Made by a program: the position numbers and the translations under genes. The notes below the pieces were generated by a model. That model did no database searches and was not told the origin of the DNA. It was given only the letters and a program-made list of their open reading frames with translations. From NCBI GenBank assembly GCA_013202335.1, contig JABMQR010000351.1:1-25380 (forward strand): DNA of 25,380 nucleotides, written 5' to 3'. This document shows positions 8,092 to 15,625 of this stretch, in pieces; position 1 is the stretch's first letter; each line of letters opens with the position of its first letter. This DNA comes from Bacteroidota bacterium. Its GTDB lineage: Bacteria > Spirochaetota > Spirochaetia > JABMQR01.

Positions 8092-8600
8092 TTATATCCG
8101 TAAATAGGGGAAAAAATGCATAAGCAGCTCGCTTGGTTTCTTTACAAGATGATAATTGCCCTGCATTAAATGATAAATCCCGGAATATTTATAAGAAAAA
8201 ATAGTTTTTGCTATTTTTGCCTTAACAGGGTTTTGTGAGATATAATCAAATACAGTTTTTAGGTGTTCTGCTGACTTAATAATACTGCTATGAAAACGAT
8301 CATACCAGACATGACCTTTTTTTTAAATTTCTTATTAAAACGAATAGCGAAAACGCTTAGAATCCATTGCATAATCTTTGAAAGATTTTTTGGATTTCCA
8401 ATTGGTTTAATGAGTAGATGGACATGATTATCCATTACACTAAAATTAATTAGTTCAAAATTGAACTTCATGTTAGCCATTTCAATAACAGTCATGAACA
8501 AATCTTTAATTTTTTTACTTTTAAGAATATATTCCTGAAGATTTGCTCTCGCTGTGACATGATATATGGCATCTTTTGCTAGTTTTCTAGGGAACCTCAT
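8092..8600 (-). pseudogene. REP-associated tyrosine transposase (RAYT, Y1/HUH), split by a -1 frameshift
   Basis: The first frame (8600-8259) encodes 113 residues with YHVTARAN at the N-terminus and the HUH metal motif NHVHLLIK (His59, His61). At the minus-strand A8GG run (8324-8315) it runs out of frame and stops at 8259. A -1 shift there continues as GHVWYDRFHSS, then VFDYISQNPVKAKI, to a stop at 8092, giving 169 residues of normal RAYT sequence. The presumed catalytic Tyr (about 120, in DYISQNP) lies only in the second part, so the short product should be inactive. The run contains A AAA AAG in the correct phase for -1 ribosomal slippage. It is therefore either a one-base-deleted pseudogene or a programmed frameshift. 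The A+T-rich composition differs from neighbouring genes. Confidence 0.82.
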
Positions 8601-8667
8601 ATATATAGTAACTTCAGAGATATAGATAAATATTCAAAAACAACAAAATTTTCTACATTTATTTATT

Positions 8668-8753
8668 CCTCCGTCCCCGGAACAAATCGTACCGCTTTGT
8701 TCTTGGCAGTTGCTTGGCAACTGCATCATCGGTTGTCGGCGTACCTCCGTCCC
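8668..8753. repeat. REP pair with internal hairpin
   Basis: Two direct copies of CCTCCGTCCC (8668-8677 and 8744-8753) flank a perfect hairpin, GCAGTTGC-TTG-GCAACTGC (8706-8724), and a weaker ACAAA...TTTGT stem (8681-8700). The arrangement of two REP heads around a stem resembles a BIME-like unit. It sits just upstream of the MATE gene. Confidence 0.6.
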
Positions 8754-8776
8754 TTTTAAAATCACTCTCTTATAGA

Positions 8777-8805
8777 TTGACCCTTTTCCCATAAAAGAAT
8801 AATTT
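8777..8805 (+). promoter_or_regulatory. Possible MATE promoter, leaderless
   Basis: TTGACC (8777-8782, 5/6), 17-nt spacer, TAATTT (8800-8805, 3/6). Seven nt separate it from the ATG at 8813, which lacks a Shine-Dalgarno. The -10 box is weak, so this is the least secure of the four leaderless candidates. Confidence 0.4.
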
Positions 8806-8812
8806 CACACAT

Positions 8813-10270
8813 ATGCAAAAAATTAACGACAAAAACAAAAATACAAAATTAGAAACTGAATCAACGACCGAAGAAACATCACCAGAGAAGAGAGGAGCGG
8901 GGAAAGAAATTCCCGGCATGTTCGAAGGCAGCATCGTGAAGCTGCTCATTAAACTTGCACTTCCCATTGCAGCAGGAATGCTGTTTCAGATGATCTATAA
9001 CGTTGTTGACGCAGTTTTCATCAGCCTGATCGATAAATCCGATCCCTCCTACTTTGGGGCAACTGGAATTGTATTTCCCATCGTATTCTTAGCCATTGCA
9101 GTATCCAATGGATTATCGGTTGGTACCAGCTCAATGGTTGCCCGGGCAATCGGAGAGAACAATCACGATGTCCTCGATAAAACAGCTGAATCCGGTATGA
9201 TGATCTCTGCTACTCTATCATTACTATTTCTTGTAGGAACCTATGTTTTTGACGATAAATTAATTAGCGTACTTGGGGCTACTGGTGATTATGCCGTTCA
9301 TGGACTGGAATATTTGCAGTATATCGTTCCGGGTGTTGTAATAATGTTTATTGGTAATATTCTCTTTGGGGTTCTGCAGGGTGAAGGCCTCATGAAATAC
9401 ATGATGTGGGGAATGATAATCGGCACAGTAGGGAATATCATTCTGGATCCTATATTTATTTTCCTACTCGACATGAAAGTTCGTGGTGCAGCCTTAGCTA
9501 CCGTTATTTCACAGATGGGTTCTGTACTATTTGTGGTAATGCTCTTTGTACGAAAGAAAACCCGTGTACCTATTCGTTGGGAGTTTAAAAATGTCAGCCT
9601 TCCGGTAATAAAAGAGATAATAACAGTCGGGTTTCCGCAGGCTCTCTCCATGATACTTATGTCGTTTACCTTTCTTATCTATAACAGAATTATTATCGCT
9701 ATTGATGAGCTTGCACTTACTGCATTCGCACTGTATGGGCGTTTCGAACAGCTTTTGTTTATTCCGGTATTTGCAATCGGTTCGGCCCTGGTTACCATAG
9801 TAGGCCAAAATTCCGGACGTGGAAAACTGGAACGCTGCGAAGAGAGCTGGAAAAAATCTTTATTGATTGGAACCGGATCCGTAGTAGTTCTTGCCGGGCT
9901 TTTCGTACTCCTTTCCCCCTTCATGTTCCGTAGTCTCAGTGACATTCCTGAAGTGGTTGATTATGCAGTTCGGGAGACTCAGGTGTTGGCTTTCAGCATG
10001 CTGTTTGCTGTGTTGGGTGTGTATGCGCGAAGTATCTATCAGGCTATCGGTCATCCTTTACCGGCACTGTTTCTCTCCATGCTGCGATTAGTTATTCTTG
10101 GTGTTCCTGCGGTACTTATTTTCGTATATGTGTTTGACTGGGGAATTTATGGTGTCTGGTTTGGTATTGTGGCTGGAAATGGACTTGCAGGAACTGTGAG
10201 CTTTCTCATGGTTACAAAGACTTTCAAAAGAATCAAGGAAGGGAAACTCATCATCAAATCAATCAAATGA
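8813..10270 (+). CDS. MATE-family multidrug/Na+ antiporter
   Basis: A 485-residue inner-membrane exporter of the MATE (MOP superfamily) type, expected to expel organic cations or drugs using a Na+ or H+ gradient. After a charged, Glu/Lys/Thr-rich 34-residue N-terminal tail it shows the family opening (GSIVKLLIKLALPIAAGMLFQMIYNVVDAVFI) and about 12 hydrophobic segments in two MatE halves. The second half begins near residue 260 (VIKEIITVGFPQALSMIL). Substrate cannot be predicted. The long tail is unusual but hydrophilic. A start at Met36 (MFEGSIVKLL) has no better ribosome site, so the first ATG is kept. It is convergent with the sugar operon and sits directly behind the REP element. Confidence 0.9.
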   Translation: MQKINDKNKNTKLETESTTEETSPEKRGAGKEIPGMFEGSIVKLLIKLALPIAAGMLFQMIYNVVDAVFISLIDKSDPSYFGATGIVFPIVFLAIAVSNGLSVGTSSMVARAIGENNHDVLDKTAESGMMISATLSLLFLVGTYVFDDKLISVLGATGDYAVHGLEYLQYIVPGVVIMFIGNILFGVLQGEGLMKYMMWGMIIGTVGNIILDPIFIFLLDMKVRGAALATVISQMGSVLFVVMLFVRKKTRVPIRWEFKNVSLPVIKEIITVGFPQALSMILMSFTFLIYNRIIIAIDELALTAFALYGRFEQLLFIPVFAIGSALVTIVGQNSGRGKLERCEESWKKSLLIGTGSVVVLAGLFVLLSPFMFRSLSDIPEVVDYAVRETQVLAFSMLFAVLGVYARSIYQAIGHPLPALFLSMLRLVILGVPAVLIFVYVFDWGIYGVWFGIVAGNGLAGTVSFLMVTKTFKRIKEGKLIIKSIK

Positions 10271-10291
10271 TACATACTATCTTTCAGGATT

Positions 10292-10335
10292 AAAAAAACC
10301 AAAGGAAAAAAGAGCAGCCCCGGGACCGGAGCTGC
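10292..10335 (-). terminator. Terminator of the sugar operon
   Basis: On the minus strand GCAGC-TCCGGTCCCGGG-GCTGC forms a stem, followed by TCTTTTTTCC and a second T tract. It faces the minus-strand operon ending at 10448; read on the + strand it lacks a T tract. Confidence 0.7.
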
Positions 10336-10371
10336 GAAAGGATAGGGTTAGGTTAGAAAAAAACTATGTGG

Positions 10372-10390
10372 TCCATACTGACAGTATGGA
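10372..10390. repeat. 19-nt perfect palindrome
   Basis: TCCATACTG-A-CAGTATGGA, nine-base arms around one base, lies in the space between the two convergent genes. On the minus strand a T7 tract begins 8 nt after it, so it could be a first, weaker terminator. A protein site is less likely here because no promoter is near. Confidence 0.55.
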
Positions 10391-10447
10391 TAATTAAGAC
10401 AGCGCCTGTACATTAAAATTCAACGCTGCCGTCACATACAAACATAA

Positions 10448-11773
10448 CTACTTGCTAAATCCGCATGCCCGGGAATAGATCCCGATTACATCACGAATCC
10501 TGCTGATAATGATATTCTCCGGATCAATGATTAATGATTCTTCCATTGCCTGATAATATTGATTTGGTGAAAACTGACTGAGAAGGGACAATGGAATTCC
10601 GGTTTTTCGGAGATTCCCAATTAACAGATCGATACTTTTCGTAATCTGCTCATTTGGCCAGTAATACCGGCTTCTGTCACTGAAACTGAATTTTCTTTTG
10701 AAAAACTGGTCTTCATCGGAGCCGGGGTAATATTTTTCCCAGTATCCTGGATTGTTCATCATAACCTCTTCAAGCACCTTGCGGATTTTCGATAGGGTAA
10801 GATCAGGAAACTGATTAAACATCTCTTCTTCAATATATGAAAGTGCAAAAACAGCCTCGCGGTAAGCGTACGTTACCCAGGGACCAACCTTCAGAATGCA
10901 GAAGTGGTCTTCAACCAGGTTGCTCAGTGCTGTCTCGGTCTGATAATCGGTTGAGTGTGCTTCATATACCAAACCGGGATAATCCTGGATCATACCGCTT
11001 AGTGCAGCGGCATTGGGCTGTGTCCGATCAAACAGAAAAACCTGATCATCCCCAAACTCTACTCCCGGCTGTACTACAAGGCCGATAACCCGATCCCATG
11101 CATCAGCCAGACCCTGCTCAATAAATGTGTTTCTGGTTATCTCAAGAGTCGTCGCTGCTGCCTCAGGGGAGGTTGGGTGAACGGTATCTTCCTCCTCCTG
11201 TGCGCCGCCGGGAATAGGAACCTCCGTCCCTATTATGTAGAGCGGTTTTGGCAAGCCGGAACAATACTTTTTCCATGTATTTTCTGCGGCAGCACAAAGA
11301 TCGGCTGCCCGGTCGGCTACAATAGTATCATCCAGAGGTTTTGTACGGTCTCCTTCATCATCTGCACAGAACATGCTTGCATCCAGGTGGATTTTACTGT
11401 ACCCGGCTTTCACATACTCGGTAATCAGCACCCTGGCTTTTTCCATGGCCTCCGCTGCCGGTTCATTCTGCCAGGCATTCGGGCCGAGATGATCACCGCC
11501 AAGCATGAGGTTTTCTCTTGGGAATCCGGTTTCATCAGCCATTGCATGTATATATTCAACAAACTGTGTCGGTGTCATACCGGTATATCCACCATACTGA
11601 TCTACCTGATTTGAAGTGGACTCAACAAGCAGGATAGAGTTATCTTCCAGAGCCTGCTGCATTGATGCTTTCAGAACTACCGGATGCGCACTGCATATTG
11701 AGTACAACCCTTTTCGCTCGCCGTTTCGGTTTTTTTGAATAATCTCAATCAATTTTTCTGTAGTATTTTTCAT
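10448..11773 (-). CDS. GatZ/KbaZ-family protein (tagatose-bisphosphate aldolase subunit or tagatose-6-P epimerase)
   Basis: A 441-residue member of the GatZ/KbaZ family (COG4573). The TIM-barrel motifs are GLYSICSAHPVVLKA, LVESTSNQVDQYGGYTGMTP, LGGDHLGPNAWQ, KIHLDASMFCADD and YIIGTEVPIPGGA. Family knowledge: GatZ/KbaZ stabilise the class II aldolases GatY/KbaY, but I recall that a relative in Agrobacterium acts as D-tagatose-6-phosphate 4-epimerase. No GatY/KbaY is present and an FGGY kinase and dehydrogenase are, so an epimerase role is the better guess. The first in-frame ATG (11788) touches the stop of the upstream gene; the ATG at 11773 is chosen because GGAGATATTG precedes it at proper spacing. 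It is the last gene of the operon, before a terminator. Confidence 0.82.
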   Translation of the reverse strand: MKNTTEKLIEIIQKNRNGERKGLYSICSAHPVVLKASMQQALEDNSILLVESTSNQVDQYGGYTGMTPTQFVEYIHAMADETGFPRENLMLGGDHLGPNAWQNEPAAEAMEKARVLITEYVKAGYSKIHLDASMFCADDEGDRTKPLDDTIVADRAADLCAAAENTWKKYCSGLPKPLYIIGTEVPIPGGAQEEEDTVHPTSPEAAATTLEITRNTFIEQGLADAWDRVIGLVVQPGVEFGDDQVFLFDRTQPNAAALSGMIQDYPGLVYEAHSTDYQTETALSNLVEDHFCILKVGPWVTYAYREAVFALSYIEEEMFNQFPDLTLSKIRKVLEEVMMNNPGYWEKYYPGSDEDQFFKRKFSFSDRSRYYWPNEQITKSIDLLIGNLRKTGIPLSLLSQFSPNQYYQAMEESLIIDPENIIISRIRDVIGIYSRACGFSK

Positions 11774-11788
11774 CAATATCTCCATCAT

Positions 11789-12829
11789 TTAGCAGGAAAA
11801 CAGGATTTTTCCCTGTACTTTCCCGGGGGTTGCCAGGTCCTTAACAGCATCGGCTGCTGCTGCCAACAATACATCCCGGTCAATAAGTTTGTCTGTCCGA
11901 ATCAATCCCTTCGAAAAGAGAGTCGAGGCCAGTTCCCACTCTCTGCCGGGAAATGGAGCTGAATAATTCATCCATGATCCGGAAACCAGCAGCTCTTTCC
12001 GGTTGATAAGTTCAAACACTTCCGGCTGTAATGTTACCGGTACATGCGGGGTTCCCACAAACATCACAAATCCTTTTGGTGCTGCTACCTGAAGACAGAG
12101 GATTTCGGTAAACGGAACGCCGCCTGTTTCCAGGCAGGCATCAAATCCTGATCCCCCGGAGAAAGCAATTGCTTTTTCACGGAAGTCAGCATCTTTTGTG
12201 TTCAGACAGAGATCAGCGCCATATGCTGCGGCTGTCTGCAGTCGGGAGTCATCTATATCAAATACCACTGTCTGCACTGCACCAAGGGCTTTTACTGCCT
12301 GAAGGGCCAGCAGTCCGATAGTGCCCATTCCGGTTATAGCAACTTTTGACCCGCCTTTGAAATTCATAATGTTCAAGGCATGAAGCGAAACTGTGAGGGG
12401 TTCAAAGAAAGCCCCTTGTGTATATGAGATTGATTCCGGCAGGAGGACTGCGTTATCAGCAGGGATAGCGACATACTCTGCCCATCCACCCGGTCTTCGT
12501 GATCCTATAAATGAGTACCCTTTACCCAGTGCGTAATTACCCATTATGCTTTCGGGTTCTGACATGTTTGGTACAAGGGGAGCGCATGCTATCCGGTCTC
12601 CCACATTTTTGGTAGCGACCGAATCACCAATTCCGGTGATTTCACCGGAAAACTCATGGCCCAGGACTATCGGGTAGGAGTGTGCTCCTCCATGAAGTAC
12701 TCTGGGAATATCCGATCCGCAAATTCCGGATTTTTTTACCCGTACCAGAACCTCATTCGGACCAGGTTTTGGGGTTGGGACATCTTCATACCTGATATCT
12801 TTATCTTCATACAATACTGCTGCTTTCAT
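11789..12829 (-). CDS. Medium-chain polyol dehydrogenase, GatD-like
   Basis: A 346-residue NAD(P)-dependent medium-chain dehydrogenase, closest by eye to E. coli galactitol-1-phosphate dehydrogenase GatD (shared LGHEFSG, FIGSRR-GG, GSWMNYSxPxPGxEWE). The catalytic zinc site is intact: C37 (GICGSD), H58-E59 (GHE) and Glu in FFEPLTVSLHA. The Rossmann motif is GMGTIGLLA. Odd: the four structural-zinc cysteines of GatD (in its LPCFTCPEC...C loop) are replaced by N88, E91, S94 and G102 in LVPNMSEPESIMGNYALG, so the second zinc is lost. The start is the ATG at 12829 with GGAGAG seven nt upstream, 1 nt after the kinase stop; the earlier ATG at 12841 overlaps the kinase. Substrate is a polyol or polyol phosphate (inference). 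Confidence 0.85.
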   Translation of the reverse strand: MKAAVLYEDKDIRYEDVPTPKPGPNEVLVRVKKSGICGSDIPRVLHGGAHSYPIVLGHEFSGEITGIGDSVATKNVGDRIACAPLVPNMSEPESIMGNYALGKGYSFIGSRRPGGWAEYVAIPADNAVLLPESISYTQGAFFEPLTVSLHALNIMNFKGGSKVAITGMGTIGLLALQAVKALGAVQTVVFDIDDSRLQTAAAYGADLCLNTKDADFREKAIAFSGGSGFDACLETGGVPFTEILCLQVAAPKGFVMFVGTPHVPVTLQPEVFELINRKELLVSGSWMNYSAPFPGREWELASTLFSKGLIRTDKLIDRDVLLAAAADAVKDLATPGKVQGKILFSC

Positions 12830-12830
12830 G

Positions 12831-14336
12831 TTACTCTCCAAATTTTTCTCTAATATTTGCCAATATGGTCATTTCATCCCGTGATTTACTGTAGAGGTAT
12901 TTGTACAGCGCAAAGATTTCGTTGTAGTACTCCTCAGTAACGCTGTTGTGGGTAGGGGAATGAGTTTCCCTGACTGTTAATAGTTTTAGTGCATCCTCAA
13001 AAGAGGGAAATATACCTGTTCCGACACCGGTAAGAATTGCTGTGCCAAGTGTAGAAGCATCCTGCTCTCCGGGAACCAAAACGGGGCGTCCGAGAATTTC
13101 AGCAAAGATATCCAGCCAGGGCGGACTGTTTGCACAGCCCCCGGTCATGCGGATGTCAGATATACTGAATCCTTTCTGCTTAATCATATCGAATACCCAG
13201 CGGATACCGAATGCGATACTTTCCATCACACTGCGGATCATCTGTTTGCTGCTGGTGTCCGGATTTATGCCGAAAAACATTCCTCTGGTATGCGTATTCC
13301 AGAGCGGCGCTCTTTGTCCGGTTAGGTAGGGAAGGAATATCGGGTTATGATCGAACGGACTGCTATCGGCAGCCAGAGCATCTATTTCCGGGTAGGATAA
13401 GCCTGTTATGTTTTTCAGCCATCTCATTCCAGCTCCGCCGAAATCAACTCCACCATTTATCAGCCATAATCCGGGTATGGCACTTCGGTAAAGCAGTAAC
13501 GAGTTGTCCACATTTGCCGGAGAATCTATACAAATCCCGGTATTTGTTGCTGTGCCGGCTGAAATGTATGCTTCACCATTTCTGCTGAGTCCAAGCCCCA
13601 GAACTGCTGCGGTGTTGTCCATTGCTCCGGCAATAACCGGTGTACCGGCTGTCAGCCCAATCTCTTTTGCCGCTTCCGGTGTAATTGTCCCGGCTATTTG
13701 GGAACACTCAATGATTTCCGGCAGTTTTTCAGGTGATATTCCCGCAGGCTTGAACAACTCTTCTGCCCAGGTGCTGGTTTTTGTATTACAGAGGTTCGAT
13801 AATCCGCACTCTGCAACATCAGTTGTGGCCCTGCCGGTTAATTTATATACCAGATACCCATTACAGTGAAAAAAGTACTCTGCCTGATCATAGGTTGCCG
13901 GTTCGTTGTTTTTATACCAAAGAATTTTTGAGGCAAAACTCGCTGCATCAAATCTATTCTGATTGATTGTTTCGGCTGCTTCACCTGCAATGTCCGAAAG
14001 ATATGCTGCCTCTTTTTCTGCTCTTCTGTCAGACCATATCGGTCCTTTTCGTATGGGTTTGCCCTGCTTATTCACGGCAAGGGCCATGCTGGACATTGAA
14101 TCTATCCCCACACCAGCAATATCCGATGGTCTAATATTCGTTTTATCCAGAATTTCCCGGGTGGTGGTTATCATTGACTGCCACCAGTCATTTGCATTCT
14201 GCTCCTGCCATCCGTTGTTGAGATAATACGTCTGATATTCAGCGGCTGCAGCTGCTATAATTGTGAGTGATTTGTCAAAAAGGACGGTTTTACAGCTGGA
14301 AGTGCCAATGTCAAAGCTTAATAGGTAATCTGCCAT
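12831..14336 (-). CDS. FGGY-family sugar kinase (xylulokinase-like)
   Basis: A 501-residue cytoplasmic carbohydrate kinase with the actin-like FGGY fold. The phosphate-1 loop is at the N-terminus (LSFDIGTSSCKTVLFD), WSDRRA lies near 101 and the likely general base D240 is in AGAMDNTAAVLG. The adenine-side motifs NGGVDFGGAGMRW and RMTGGCANSPPWLDIFAEILGRPV lie in the second half. It resembles XylB, but FGGY specificity is hard to read and context argues for a ketohexose such as tagatose. The ATG has an AAGG ribosome site. It is the first gene of the operon, followed by the dehydrogenase (1-nt gap) and the GatZ-like gene. Transcription probably starts at the inverted repeat 14365-14428, under the adjacent GntR/LacI-type regulator. 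Confidence 0.87.
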   Translation of the reverse strand: MADYLLSFDIGTSSCKTVLFDKSLTIIAAAAAEYQTYYLNNGWQEQNANDWWQSMITTTREILDKTNIRPSDIAGVGIDSMSSMALAVNKQGKPIRKGPIWSDRRAEKEAAYLSDIAGEAAETINQNRFDAASFASKILWYKNNEPATYDQAEYFFHCNGYLVYKLTGRATTDVAECGLSNLCNTKTSTWAEELFKPAGISPEKLPEIIECSQIAGTITPEAAKEIGLTAGTPVIAGAMDNTAAVLGLGLSRNGEAYISAGTATNTGICIDSPANVDNSLLLYRSAIPGLWLINGGVDFGGAGMRWLKNITGLSYPEIDALAADSSPFDHNPIFLPYLTGQRAPLWNTHTRGMFFGINPDTSSKQMIRSVMESIAFGIRWVFDMIKQKGFSISDIRMTGGCANSPPWLDIFAEILGRPVLVPGEQDASTLGTAILTGVGTGIFPSFEDALKLLTVRETHSPTHNSVTEEYYNEIFALYKYLYSKSRDEMTILANIREKFGE

Positions 14337-14364
14337 ATTTTTTCCTTATACTTCGATTTACTCA

Positions 14365-14428
14365 GAAGTTTTTGGATTTAAATAAACTATTGTATTTAAC
14401 ATACTAACAATTTTTATCCAAAAACTTC
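14365..14428 (-). promoter_or_regulatory. Long inverted repeat with promoter, upstream of the kinase operon
   Basis: GAAGTTTTTGGAT (14365-14377) and ATCCAAAAACTTC (14416-14428) are perfect 13-bp inverted arms 38 nt apart. A smaller nested repeat (TTAAATA/TATTTAA) lies between. On the minus strand the upstream arm contains TTGGAT, 17 nt before TAAATA; an alternative -10 is TACAAT. A regulator bound at the arm would cover the -35 region, and two arms could be bridged. Regulatory role is inferred from position only. Confidence 0.55.
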
Positions 14429-14435
14429 AAAAGGT

Positions 14436-14464
14436 AATTGAAAAAATCAAAGATTTTTGCAATT
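14436..14464 (-). terminator. AT-rich hairpin after the regulator gene
   Basis: Minus strand AATTGCAAAAATC-TTT-GATTTTTTCAATT pairs 12 of 13 bases just past the stop of the GntR-type gene, followed by ACCTTTTG. It may end or slow that transcript; the T tract is short, so read-through into the kinase operon is possible. Confidence 0.4.
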
Positions 14465-14474
14465 GCATCACTCC

Positions 14475-15551
14475 TCAGGTCTTTCGTATTTCAAGCGTTG
14501 CCGGGATTATATATTCCTGATCTCTGCCGGTTCCCTTTTCATTTGATGCCAGAGCCAGAAGGGCTTCAACTGAAGCAATACCCATATCATGAAGGTGCTG
14601 ATTAACAGTAGTCAAAGGGAAATAGAGTGTCGTTTTATCGGTCATATCACCATACCCGATAAGTGCAACATCTTTGCCGACCAGCAGGCCTGCCTCGTTT
14701 AGTGCCCCGACAGCGCCGATTGCTTCATAATCATTTGCACAGAAGACGGCATCCACCAGCTGTTTCTGCAGGAATTGACTGACTGCGTTGTAGCCCGAGA
14801 TTGCATCAAAATCTGTATCCAGATAGAAGATATCTTTCTGTTCTGTAAGGTTGAATTTCTTTGCTGCTTCACGGATACCCCTGAGCTTTTCGCCGGCATT
14901 GTGCTGATAATCTCTGCCTTTCAGAACCAGTATTTTTTTGGCAGCACGTTCTGAAACCAGATAGGATATTGCATTATAGGTTGATTGATGATAATCGTTT
15001 AGAACCGCACCGGCATTTTCCAGTTTCCATTCTACGGTAACAAAGGGTATTCTCTGTGCTGTTTTACTGCAGATGTCACGAACCGCTCCGGTTGCTTCCT
15101 CAATAAAGATAACGCCGGCAGGTTCGCTTTGGATTGCTTCAAGTGCCTCAATCGTTTTCCAGTCCCAGACGAGTTTATCGGTATCCAGACTGTGAAGGAT
15201 CGTCTCAATTTCAAGGTTTTCAAGCGCCTCATGTATTCCGGCAAGTATTTCCATGAAAAAGGAGAGGCGTGATGAGGGTAGAAAGATGTGGATTTTCTTT
15301 ATGCTGCCAGAATTTCTTTTTGCGACAAATGTACCGCGGCCAGGTTTTACATAGATGAGGCCTTCGGTTTTTAGCTCATTCAAGGCACGTTGTGCGGTAG
15401 CGAGGGATACCCCGGTTGAGAGTACTATTTCACGGACTGATGGGAGAGGACTCTCCTCTGCTAATTTTCCATCGAGGATATGTTCACGAAGTTGTTTTTT
15501 GATCTGTTCGTAGGGAGCTGCAGTAAGATTTCTGTTAACAGAAAATTTCAT
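14475..15551 (-). CDS. GntR/LacI-type hybrid sugar-responsive regulator (AraR-like)
   Basis: A 358-residue repressor with an N-terminal GntR winged helix (about residues 10-77: PYEQIKKQLREHILDG, SVREIVLSTGVSLATAQRALNEL, GRGTFVAKR) fused to a LacI/periplasmic-binding-protein-like sensor domain. Its C-terminal part includes VDAVFCANDYEAIGAVGALNEAG and DVALIGYGD. The architecture is that of AraR, which releases DNA on binding sugar. It lies 138 nt upstream of the kinase operon on the same strand, so it most likely controls that operon and itself. A palindrome (15570-15585) overlaps its own predicted transcription start. A GAGG ribosome site precedes the ATG. Which sugar it senses is not visible. 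Confidence 0.9.
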   Translation of the reverse strand: MKFSVNRNLTAAPYEQIKKQLREHILDGKLAEESPLPSVREIVLSTGVSLATAQRALNELKTEGLIYVKPGRGTFVAKRNSGSIKKIHIFLPSSRLSFFMEILAGIHEALENLEIETILHSLDTDKLVWDWKTIEALEAIQSEPAGVIFIEEATGAVRDICSKTAQRIPFVTVEWKLENAGAVLNDYHQSTYNAISYLVSERAAKKILVLKGRDYQHNAGEKLRGIREAAKKFNLTEQKDIFYLDTDFDAISGYNAVSQFLQKQLVDAVFCANDYEAIGAVGALNEAGLLVGKDVALIGYGDMTDKTTLYFPLTTVNQHLHDMGIASVEALLALASNEKGTGRDQEYIIPATLEIRKT

Positions 15552-15569
15552 GGTATCCTCAACTATTCT

Positions 15570-15585
15570 AGTGTTCTAAAACACT
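15570..15585. promoter_or_regulatory. Palindromic operator candidate of the GntR-type gene
   Basis: AGTGTT-CTAA-AACACT is a perfect 6+6 palindrome placed 4-19 nt past the -10 box, over the likely transcription start. This is the right place for autorepression by the downstream GntR/LacI-type protein. No exact copy was found upstream of the kinase operon. Confidence 0.55.
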
Positions 15586-15588
15586 TAG

Positions 15589-15617
15589 AGATTATCACCA
15601 TTCTCAAATGTTGTCAA
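15589..15617 (-). promoter_or_regulatory. Promoter of the GntR-type regulator
   Basis: Minus strand: perfect -35 TTGACA (15617-15612), 17-nt spacer, -10 TAATCT (15594-15589). It is followed by the palindromic operator and an untranslated leader with a GAGG ribosome site. Confidence 0.65.
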
Positions 15618-15625
15618 TCTTTTTA

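Larger units (their letters stand above)
7846..8753 (-). mobile_element. REP-flanked RAYT element
   Basis: The motif GGGACGGAGG at 7846-7855 faces its reverse complement CCTCCGTCCC at 8668-8677 and again at 8744-8753. The Y1 transposase gene lies between them. Known: RAYT transposases are single-copy, IS200/IS605-related enzymes flanked by REP sequences they are thought to act on. The outer limits are my inference from the motif pair; no target duplication is expected for this class. Confidence 0.55.

Noticed and set aside
11221..11230. A third CCTCCGTCCC copy, like the REP motif
   Set aside because: It lies inside the GatZ-like gene and encodes part of the conserved IGTEVPIPGG motif; no hairpin or second copy is near, so coincidence is likely.
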